A stretch of DNA of 64,000 bases. It comes from CBDCCT01 sp965214995 (lineage in GTDB: Bacteria; Deinococcota; Deinococci; Deinococcales; Trueperaceae). The notes below the pieces were generated by a model. That model ran no database searches, was not told where the DNA came from, and saw only the letters and a program-made list of their open reading frames with translations. The translations under genes and the position numbers were made by a program. The DNA lies in NCBI GenBank assembly GCA_965214995.1, contig CBDCCT010000002.1:2294001-2358000 (forward strand), given 5' to 3'. Of this stretch, positions 1 to 5,747 are shown piece after piece. The stretch's first letter is position 1; each line of letters opens with the position of its first letter.

Positions 1-1
1 C

Positions 2-241
2 TTTCTTACCGAGACGTTTTACAGCCTTGAGAGCGCGCCCCTTTGGATACGGATGTTGCGGGATGCGCTGCCTTTTAATCACTTTTTGAACGCGATTCGA
101 GCCCCTCTCGAGGGCCACCCAAGCGCCGCTATCGTCCCTCTGCTCGTCGTTTTGGGGTACGGCGTCCTCTTTTTGGGCCTGTCCACCCTGACGTTTCGCT
201 GGGACGCGGCTGCGCCCGTCGGCGGCAGGCTCACGGCTTAG
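2..241 (+). CDS. ABC-2 type transporter permease, C-terminal end (partial)
   Basis: The reading frame is open from the window edge and stops at 239-241, so only the last 79 residues are present. The visible part holds one strong hydrophobic helix (PLLVVLGYGVLFLGLSTLTF) and ends shortly after it. This resembles the C-terminus of ABC-2 membrane components, where a final transmembrane helix is followed by a short cytoplasmic tail. An ATG at 53 lies in frame but the frame is open upstream, so 53 is not a convincing start. The substrate cannot be deduced. Confidence in the family is moderate because so little is visible. Confidence 0.5.
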   Translation, partial: FLTETFYSLESAPLWIRMLRDALPFNHFLNAIRAPLEGHPSAAIVPLLVVLGYGVLFLGLSTLTFRWDAAAPVGGRLTA

Positions 242-313
242 GCTGAGAAAACGCTCCTCGCGCTTTACACGAGGCTGCCTGTATCCGGCGTGTTGATATG
301 TTAAAAATAAAGG

Positions 314-1186
314 ATGTCGAGAATCGTGTTGGGAAACCGCGGCAGCGCGCTCGCGCTGTCGGGGGCCAGGGCTGTACTTTCCGAGCTTAGCGCGGAGTGG
401 CCGGACGTTCAAATTGTGCAACGGACCATCCAGGGGGCCGCACGTAACGGGTACACGGGGGCGGACGAGCTTCTGGACGCGCTCGCCAAGGAAAGGGTCA
501 ACATTGCGCTCCTAAGCCTCGAGGCGCTGCTGCCGACCCTGCCCGACGGCCTCACCCTGGCCGCCGTGACCAAGAGGTTGGAGCCCAGGGCCGCGCTCCT
601 CACCAGGGGCAAAAAAACGCTCGAGACATTGGGCGAGGGGGCCGTGGTGGGCGTCGCCACGCCGCGCGACGAGGCTTTCTTGCGCGCGCGCCGTCCGGAC
701 GTCCAGACCCAAACGCTTTCGGGCTCGCTTGACGACGACCTCTCGAGCCTGGCCGCGGGCGACCTCCACGCGCTCCTCGTGCCGGGCTCGAGCCTCATCA
801 GGTTGGAGCGTCGCGGGCTCCTGGAAACGCTCCTCGTGCCGAGCGTGTTCACGCCCGCGCCGGGTCAGGGCGCGCTCGGGCTGGTGGTGCGCGAGGACGA
901 CTTTTTGGCCTCGGACCTCTCCTACACGCTCCAGCACCGCCCGTCTTTCGACCGCGCCGCCGCCGAGCGCGCTTTTGCGCGTCCCTTTGACGAGCCGAGG
1001 TTCGCGGTCGGGGCCCTGGCGTCGGTGAGCGACGAGGGTGAGCTGAGCCTTTTCGGGGCGCTCGTGGACGTGACGAGCGGTTTCGTCATCCAGGCCGAGA
1101 CGAGCGGCGACGCGAGCGAGGCCGAGGAGGTGGGGCGCGAACTCTCTTTGGACGTGCTCGAGCAGCTTAAGGGCCGCGTTTCCTGA
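314..1186 (+). CDS. HemC-like protein lacking catalytic residues
   Basis: A 290-aa protein that aligns along its length with hydroxymethylbilane synthase (porphobilinogen deaminase). It keeps the fold landmarks GNRGS (residues 7-11), RRPDV (126-130), PGQGALGL (183-190) and AERAF (217-221). Compared with E. coli HemC from memory, the HSMKD catalytic motif is LSLEA (67-71), so the key Lys and Asp are Glu70 and Ala71. Arg132 is Asp119, Arg149 is Ser136, Arg155 is Asp142, and the cysteine that carries the dipyrromethane cofactor is replaced (around Pro228). It therefore should not make hydroxymethylbilane. It could bind a tetrapyrrole or have another role. It sits upstream of tlpA and ccdA, genes often tied to cytochrome c assembly. 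Automatic annotation as hemC would be misleading. Confidence 0.75.
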   Translation: MSRIVLGNRGSALALSGARAVLSELSAEWPDVQIVQRTIQGAARNGYTGADELLDALAKERVNIALLSLEALLPTLPDGLTLAAVTKRLEPRAALLTRGKKTLETLGEGAVVGVATPRDEAFLRARRPDVQTQTLSGSLDDDLSSLAAGDLHALLVPGSSLIRLERRGLLETLLVPSVFTPAPGQGALGLVVREDDFLASDLSYTLQHRPSFDRAAAERAFARPFDEPRFAVGALASVSDEGELSLFGALVDVTSGFVIQAETSGDASEAEEVGRELSLDVLEQLKGRVS

Positions 1187-1322
1187 GCCTGTCTTTTCAA
1201 CCCTTTTCTCAACCCTGTCTTCTTAGCCTCGTCAAACCCAATACGGCGGCGCGCGGGCGTTTCCTCTACCATCGGCTCATGAGGTTCTGTATTTGTGAAC
1301 AGCGTTACTCGAGGAGGAGATG

Positions 1323-1874
1323 ATGCGCCGCCTCGTCTTGCTCGCCGTCTTCACCTTTTTTCTCGGTATTACTTTCGCGCAGCGCGTGGGCGACGCGGCC
1401 CCGGACTTTCGGCTCGTGGACGCCGCGGGCGAGCCCGTGTCGCTCTCGAGCTTTGCGGGCACGCCCGTCGTGCTCAATTTCTGGGCCTCCTGGTGCCCCC
1501 CCTGCGTCGAGGAGTTGCCGCTCTTTGATAGGCTCGAGGGTGAAATCAACGAGGCTGAAGACGCGCCCAAAGTCAAAGTCCTGCTCGTCAACAATAACGA
1601 AGACCCGGAAGCGGCGGTAAGCTTTTTAGAAAACTTGGGCGTCTCCCTTCCGTCCGGCTTTGACGCCACGAGAGACGCACGTGAGACGTTCCGTGCGCAG
1701 GGCGAAACGCTCGACACGACGCAGGAGGTGCTTAAGCGTTACCGGGTGCGCGGTATGCCGACTACATTTTTTATCGGTGCTGATGGTGTCATACGCGCGG
1801 TCACGGTCGGTGGGCTCACGCCCGCCGAGGCCGCGGAAAACCTAGCCGCCATCGGCGTAAGTTGGCAACCGTGA
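1323..1874 (+). CDS. TlpA-family thiol:disulfide oxidoreductase
   Basis: A 183-aa exported thioredoxin-fold protein. Residues 1-19 form a signal peptide or membrane anchor (MRRLVLLAVFTFFLGITFA). The active site is WASWCPPC with cysteines 58 and 61, and a later cis-Pro region reads RVRGMPTTFFI. Members reduce disulfides outside the membrane, for example apocytochrome c, using electrons delivered by CcdA. ATG codons occur at 1320 and 1323. AGGAGG at 1312-1317 lies 5 nt before 1323 but only 2 nt before 1320, so 1323 is preferred. It overlaps the start of the adjacent ccdA-like gene by a few codons, which implies translational coupling and a joint redox role. Confidence 0.9.
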   Translation: MRRLVLLAVFTFFLGITFAQRVGDAAPDFRLVDAAGEPVSLSSFAGTPVVLNFWASWCPPCVEELPLFDRLEGEINEAEDAPKVKVLLVNNNEDPEAAVSFLENLGVSLPSGFDATRDARETFRAQGETLDTTQEVLKRYRVRGMPTTFFIGADGVIRAVTVGGLTPAEAAENLAAIGVSWQP

Positions 1875-2617
1875 GTGGCTCCGCAGTGACGAATGACGGG
1901 GCGCGCTCCGTACGGCTGCGCGTCACCCTCCACAGCCTCGCCTTTCTTTTTGGCTTGAGCCTCGTGTTCGTCGCCTTGGGCTTTTCGGCGGGCTTCATCA
2001 GCGACGTGCTTTTCGACTACGGCGACGCGTTGCGAATTGTCGCGGGTATCTTTCTAGTCTTTATGGGCGCGGTCATGCTGCACCTCGTGCCGCTGCCCTT
2101 TTTGCAGCGTGACTTACGCGCGCACCTTGCGCGTAAACCCGCGGGTTATGCGGGCTCGGCCCTGGTCGGCGTCGCCTTTGGGGCGGGCTGGACGCCCTGC
2201 ATCGGCCCCGTCCTGACAGGCATCCTGGCGCTTGCGGGGGCGAGCGGCTCGCCGCTTCAGGGCGGGCTGCTGCTGGGGGTTTATTCGCTGGGTTTCGCGG
2301 TGCCTTTTCTCGTGGCGGCGCAGTTTCTCACGGCGTTTCGCTCGCTCAACCGTTACGCAGGACTCGTCGAAAAGGTCGGCGGCGTGCTGCTCATCATCGT
2401 GGGGGTGCTGCTCCTGACTAACTCCGTGGCCGCCCTGTCGCCCTACCTGGCGAGCTTGGGGAGCTTGGAAAACGCCCTCGCCGGGAGCCCGCCCACGCTC
2501 TCGCTTGCCTTTGTGGCGGGCGGGCTCTCGTTTTTGTCCCCTTGCGTGCTGCCCATCCTGCCGTCATTTTTGGCTTATCTCACGGGCGTCAACGCCGAAG
2601 GGCTCCTGCGGGCTTAG
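1862..2617 (+). CDS. ccdA: CcdA-type thiol-reduction membrane protein, apparently circularly permuted
   Basis: A 251-aa protein with six transmembrane segments. CcdA/DsbD-type proteins carry electrons across the membrane through two cysteines. The first is normally in helix 1 (LSFLSPCVLPLLPS...), the second in helix 4 (GWTPC.GP). Here the order is reversed: GWTPCIGP with Cys113 comes first, in the third helix, and LSFLSPCVLPILPSFLAYLTG with Cys228 is the last helix, ending 13 residues before the stop. The N-terminus starts where the loop after helix 1 would be. Canonical CcdA is thought to have both termini on the same side, so a permutation is topologically feasible. The start may be TTG at 1862 or GTG at 1871; both overlap the tlpA stop. 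No helix-1 coding sequence can lie upstream because tlpA occupies it. Confidence 0.85.
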   Translation: MATVSGSAVTNDGARSVRLRVTLHSLAFLFGLSLVFVALGFSAGFISDVLFDYGDALRIVAGIFLVFMGAVMLHLVPLPFLQRDLRAHLARKPAGYAGSALVGVAFGAGWTPCIGPVLTGILALAGASGSPLQGGLLLGVYSLGFAVPFLVAAQFLTAFRSLNRYAGLVEKVGGVLLIIVGVLLLTNSVAALSPYLASLGSLENALAGSPPTLSLAFVAGGLSFLSPCVLPILPSFLAYLTGVNAEGLLRA

Positions 2618-2829
2618 GCCGCCTGGGGCAGCGCGAGCGCCGAACAGCCGCAGACCTCGCGTCCTTCCCACAGGTCGATGGGCTGGCGGCAGCCGGCGCA
2701 GAGTTCCGTTTCACCGCTCCCGTCACAGTAGGCGCAGCAGGCGAGCGCTTCCGAGGGCGTGCCCGCGTTGAAAAGCACGTACCCCTCGCCGCCGCAGTGC
2801 GCGCAGTCGGAAAATATCAAGTCGAACAT
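2614..2829 (-). CDS. Small DnaJ-type zinc-finger protein
   Basis: A 71-aa protein with four Cys-X2-Cys-like pairs: CAHCGGEG, CCAYCDGSG, CAGC and a late CGC. Two of them match the CxxCxGxG repeat of the DnaJ central zinc domain, so it probably binds zinc and contacts protein or RNA. It begins with ATG preceded by GAGGAGGCGAC on the minus strand, a good ribosome-binding site. Its end overlaps the convergent ccdA-like gene by four bases. No precise function can be assigned. It lies downstream of the lexA-ddrA cluster, separated by about 170 bases, and may or may not belong to that transcript. Confidence 0.7.
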   Translation of the reverse strand: MFDLIFSDCAHCGGEGYVLFNAGTPSEALACCAYCDGSGETELCAGCRQPIDLWEGREVCGCSALALPQAA

Positions 2830-3002
2830 GTCGCCTCCTCAAATTAGTGACGTGGGAAAAGGATGTGAAGGGACACAGCGCAGCAGAAACCGGATGTGTA
2901 AACAGGCAGTGACGGTTTATGAGACTCGAGGCTCCGTAGCGGTCGGGACGACTACGGAGACCCTTGGTTTATCAAAGATGGCGGCGAATGGGCAAGACGT
3001 TC

Positions 3003-3164
3003 TTACGCGGCTTCGGGCGGCGGGAGTCGTTTCATCAGCCTCTCGCAGCGGCTACAGGCGACGGTGGCGCTTACGCACACCGTCACCTCGCGCTTGCATT
3101 TGGGGCAGCGGTAGCGCCGCCCCGGCCTGTCTCTTTCGTGCTCGACGTGGACCTGTTGGGTCAC
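3003..3164 (-). CDS. 53-aa zinc-ribbon protein coupled to ddrA-like gene
   Basis: A GTG start at 3164 overlaps the TGA stop of the ddrA-like gene in the four-base arrangement GTGA, and the frame runs to TAA at 3003-3005. The 53-residue product is basic and carries CPKC (residues 20-23) and CSRC (37-40), with another Cys at 30, the layout of a small zinc ribbon. It reads like a nucleic-acid- or protein-binding accessory. Support comes from the tight overlap and the paired cysteines; no homologue is recalled. It is the last gene of the lexA-ddrA cluster on this strand before a 170-base gap in which I see nothing else. Confidence 0.65.
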   Translation of the reverse strand: MTQQVHVEHERDRPGRRYRCPKCKREVTVCVSATVACSRCERLMKRLPPPEAA

Positions 3165-3940
3165 GCCGCCGCCTTGAGGGGCTGCCGCTTCGCGTAGTCG
3201 CGCTTGGCGACCTGCCAGACTTCTAAGGCTTCCGCCTCGGTCAGTGAGGAAAAATGCGGCACGTCGTGTTTGAGGATGGTGCTGGCGAGCTTGTGCTGGT
3301 CGTCGCGCAGGAGGCCCAACTTCTCGAGCTCCCGGTACATCGCGGCGGCCCTGGTTTTGGAAAGGGTCGGTTGTGCTTCCTCAAGCTTGGGCTGAGTGAC
3401 TATGTTGGGGGTGGCGGGCGCGTTCTGCCGCCGTGTGGAGGCAGGAACTCGGTCTTTCACACTTGTCTCGAGGGGCAGAAAACGCGCCGGGAGTTCAGGC
3501 ACCTCCAGAAGCCGCTTTTTCTGCTCGTCGTACTCCACCCATGAAATAGGCACGTCGTAGAGGTAGCGGCCCAAGCCGAACTTGGAGCAGGCGCGCTTAA
3601 AGGCCTGTGCCTCGGTGGCGGTGCCGGGGGCGAAGCCGTCGTTCTCTTCGCCCGTGGAGGAGCGGGTAAGCCCGCCAATGGTGAGCTCGCAGATGAGCCT
3701 TTCGCCCCAGGGCTTAAAGGTGACGCTCCAGAGCCCCGGACAGACCGCGTTGAGGCGGTCTTCGTAGACTCTCGGCTCGGCGTAGGGCAACGCCTGCGCA
3801 CGCTTTTTGTCGCGGGTGGTCGAGCCCGCGCGCCAGTAGACGGCGCTGGCCGGGAAGGGCTTAGCGAGTTCTGCCAACAACTCTGTCCAGTTTATGTCTG
3901 CGCCCGTCGGGTTGGTGCTGGTGGTATAGGTATCCGTCAT
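3161..3940 (-). CDS. ddrA: DdrA/Rad52-like single-strand annealing protein
   Basis: A 259-aa protein (260 if the ATG at 3943 is used). Residues about 20-140 match the Rad52/DdrA core: LAKPFPASAVYWRAG, the EDRLNAVCPGLWSV segment, then FKRACSKFGLGRYLYDVP. D. radiodurans DdrA has the same layout (PFPAHTVSW, DRLDAVCPDDWSF, KRCAVQFGIGRYLYDLP, quoted from memory). DdrA binds single-stranded 3-prime ends and protects them from nucleases after irradiation. The C-terminal third is a poorly conserved linker followed by a helical segment. AAGGGGGCGG upstream supports the 3940 start. It lies two genes downstream of lexA on the same strand, which suggests DNA-damage control. Single-stranded-DNA binding is inferred from the family. 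Confidence 0.85.
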   Translation of the reverse strand: MTDTYTTSTNPTGADINWTELLAELAKPFPASAVYWRAGSTTRDKKRAQALPYAEPRVYEDRLNAVCPGLWSVTFKPWGERLICELTIGGLTRSSTGEENDGFAPGTATEAQAFKRACSKFGLGRYLYDVPISWVEYDEQKKRLLEVPELPARFLPLETSVKDRVPASTRRQNAPATPNIVTQPKLEEAQPTLSKTRAAAMYRELEKLGLLRDDQHKLASTILKHDVPHFSSLTEAEALEVWQVAKRDYAKRQPLKAAA

Positions 3941-3951
3941 CATCCGCCCCC

Positions 3952-4302
3952 TTATGCCGCGTTGGCGAGCTCCGGTAATACGGGCTCCAAGGACTTCTCA
4001 ACCACGACCGCGCCCGCGAACTCGGAGGTTACGCTCTCAGGACGGCGCTCTAGGTACACGTAGACGCCGTCGCTCTCCCCGCGGTGGCGTTTGCGCAAGA
4101 GCAAACCGTATGAGTCGAGCAGGTAAACAAGGCCATAAAACTTACTCACAGCCTCGGACTTGATGAGCCCAACCAGGAGCGGGCCCTCGGCTTGGGCCGT
4201 TTGCGCGGCGAGTTCGGCGGCCAAGATGTCAACTCTTTCACTCGCCGCGTCCACGTGCCACGCACTTGACAAATCTCTAAACACACAGGCAGGATAGTTC
4301 AT
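3952..4302 (-). CDS. Hypothetical protein between lexA and ddrA
   Basis: A 116-aa protein with no motif I recognise. It starts with MNYPACVF, has a mixed alpha/beta-looking centre (LVGLIKSEAVSKFYGLVYLLDSYGLLLRKR) and an acidic C-terminus. A weak AAGAGGAAC element precedes its ATG. It lies 126 bases after the lexA stop and 11 bases before the ddrA-like start, so it is probably cotranscribed with ddrA and perhaps lexA. A role in DNA-damage response is suggested only by position. Confidence 0.6.
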   Translation of the reverse strand: MNYPACVFRDLSSAWHVDAASERVDILAAELAAQTAQAEGPLLVGLIKSEAVSKFYGLVYLLDSYGLLLRKRHRGESDGVYVYLERRPESVTSEFAGAVVVEKSLEPVLPELANAA

Positions 4303-4428
4303 AAGGGTTCCTCTTCTTGCTCGAGAAGGCTGGGAGTCTCTAGGTGAAACGCAGGGCTCGTGGTCGTCTTGGCGGATGGCGCGGGTCCGCTGCGTTTCGG
4401 CTGTTGTCTTCGTGCGAGTCTCGTTTCT

Positions 4429-5052
4429 CTAAAGTAGGTTCTCCTCCTCGTAAAACGCGCTTACAAGTCTGCCGCGCACCAGGCCCTGATACACGCCCTC
4501 GATTTGCGCCTCGTCCGCCTTGACCGACAGGGTCGGGTAGAGCGGGTTGTGCGGGCGCAGCGCAACGGTTTTTTTGTCCAACCAGTCAAGGTACTTCAGC
4601 GTCGCCTCGCTGCTCCCGACGCGCACCGCGCAGATTTCGCCCGAGCGGACCGGCGCGCCCTTTTTGAAAAGCACCACGTCGCCGTCCTGGATAAGGTCGG
4701 CCATTGAATCGCCGCTCACCCGCAGCGCGAAGAACGACTCACCGCCCTTAAGCGGCAAGTATCCCTCGGGCTCCTGCAACGCCTCTTGGAGCGAGCCCGC
4801 GGGGATGCTGCCGACGACGGGCACGCCGGTCGCCCTCAGGGGCAGCTCTAAGTGCGGCGACTGGCCCCGCCCGCGGCTCCGGAACACGAGCTGCCCCTTC
4901 GCGTCGAGCGCCTGCAAGTGCTGGCGCAGCGACATGTAGTGGATGCCCAGCTCTCTCGCCAGCATTGAAAGTTCCGGCAGGCTCCCCGTCCGCTCCTTGT
5001 GGGCGCAGAGCCTGTCGAACACTTTGCGCTGCATCGGTGAAAGCTTGATCAT
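4429..5052 (-). CDS. lexA: LexA-type SOS repressor with S24 peptidase domain
   Basis: A 207-aa repressor of normal LexA length. Residues 1-65 form the winged helix DNA-binding domain (LSPMQRKVF at the start, HYMSLRQHLQAL as the likely recognition helix). The cleavage site is SIPAGSL (Ala85-Gly86). The catalytic serine is in VSGDSMADLIQDGD (Ser116) and the lysine in ATLKYL (Lys153). Under DNA damage RecA-ssDNA would trigger self-cleavage and derepression. Upstream lie a good sigma70-like promoter and a 19-bp palindrome over the predicted start of transcription, consistent with autoregulation. The ddrA-like gene follows on the same strand. Confidence 0.92.
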   Translation of the reverse strand: MIKLSPMQRKVFDRLCAHKERTGSLPELSMLARELGIHYMSLRQHLQALDAKGQLVFRSRGRGQSPHLELPLRATGVPVVGSIPAGSLQEALQEPEGYLPLKGGESFFALRVSGDSMADLIQDGDVVLFKKGAPVRSGEICAVRVGSSEATLKYLDWLDKKTVALRPHNPLYPTLSVKADEAQIEGVYQGLVRGRLVSAFYEEENLL

Positions 5053-5111
5053 CCGTCCTCATCTCCTTTTGGGTCTCGTCTGCGGTTTCCTGATTGACCT
5101 TACGGCCTGGC

Positions 5112-5130
5112 TACCTTATTAATTAAGGTA
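5112..5130. promoter_or_regulatory. Palindromic operator TACCTTA-N5-TAAGGTA upstream of lexA
   Basis: Perfect 7-base arms TACCTTA (5112-5118) and TAAGGTA (5124-5130) flank the spacer TTAAT. The site lies just downstream of the lexA -10 box, where a bound repressor would block initiation. The same arms with the same 5-base spacer recur at 20291-20309 over the start of the DUF6157 gene, and I found no other copy. It is the best candidate for the LexA box of this organism, but which protein binds it is inferred. Confidence 0.75.
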
Positions 5131-5136
5131 TAAGGC

Positions 5137-5166
5137 AGTATAGGGCAGTCAAACCGTCCTTGTCAA
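5137..5166 (-). promoter_or_regulatory. lexA promoter
   Basis: On the minus strand TTGACA (5161-5166) is followed after 18 bases by TATACT (5137-5142), a strong sigma70-type pair. Transcription would start near 5130, at the edge of the palindromic operator 5112-5130, and give a leader of roughly 75 bases before the lexA ATG. Confidence 0.7.
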
Positions 5167-5300
5167 GGCTTGATGAACGGAACCCGGGCGGCGTATCACA
5201 CCCTAAAATGGGCATACATCAACCTCGCCAGCGGCACAAACTGCTCGAGCCCACGATTCGGGACACCCTTAAAGCCCGCGTAAAAGCGTAAACTAGAAGC

Positions 5301-5684
5301 GTGACCAAGGTGTTTGACGAGGTGTTTGAAACGACGAAGGCTGGAACGTTCGCCGACGCCTATGACGACTGTGACGCCTCCAAAGTCGGCGTGTTGCCCG
5401 ACGAGAGGCTAGTTGACGCGTCCGTGATGCTCCTCAAGGGCTTCGCGGACGCCACGCGGCTCAAGATTCTCTGTCTGCTTAGAGAGGGCGAGGTCTGCGT
5501 CCACACCATCGTCGAGGCGTTAGACATTTCTCAGTCGGGCATCTCCCACCAACTGCGCCTGCTGCGCAACCTGCGACTGGTGACAAGCCGCAAGGAGGGC
5601 CGCCACGTGTTCTACCGCCTGGCTGACGAGCACGTGCTGACGATGCTCGAGAACGCCCTTTCGCACGGCGAAGAGGGCCGGTAA
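5301..5684 (+). CDS. ArsR/SmtB-family zinc/cadmium-sensing repressor
   Basis: A 127-aa winged-helix repressor of SmtB/CzrA/CadC type, starting at GTG. The DNA-binding helix region reads SQSGISHQLRLLRN. The alpha-5 metal site DxHx10HxxE is intact: Asp109, His111, His122 and Glu125. Additional thiols, Cys24 near the N-terminus and Cys66 in REGEVCVHT, could form a CadC-like alpha-3N site, so it may sense Cd or Pb as well as Zn. TAAACT at 5289-5294 ends six bases before the start, suggesting a leaderless mRNA, though no good -35 is seen. It precedes the P1B ATPase gene whose promoter holds a matching operator. Confidence 0.9.
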   Translation: MTKVFDEVFETTKAGTFADAYDDCDASKVGVLPDERLVDASVMLLKGFADATRLKILCLLREGEVCVHTIVEALDISQSGISHQLRLLRNLRLVTSRKEGRHVFYRLADEHVLTMLENALSHGEEGR

Positions 5685-5709
5685 AGGAATCCAAAGGTGA
5701 TACAGGCGC

Positions 5710-5737
5710 TTGACATATGAACGTTTGCTCATATATT
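5710..5737 (+). promoter_or_regulatory. zntA promoter with ArsR-type operator between -35 and -10
   Basis: TTGACA (5710-5715) and TATATT (5732-5737) are separated by 16 bases. The spacer holds an inverted repeat, ATATGAAC (5715-5722) and GCTCATAT (5727-5734), with one mismatch between arms and four bases between them. This is the classic SmtB/ZiaR type of site. Repressor binding would occlude both promoter elements. Predicted initiation near 5744-5748 implies a leaderless or almost leaderless zntA message. Confidence 0.85.
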
Positions 5738-5747
5738 GTTCTCTTCG

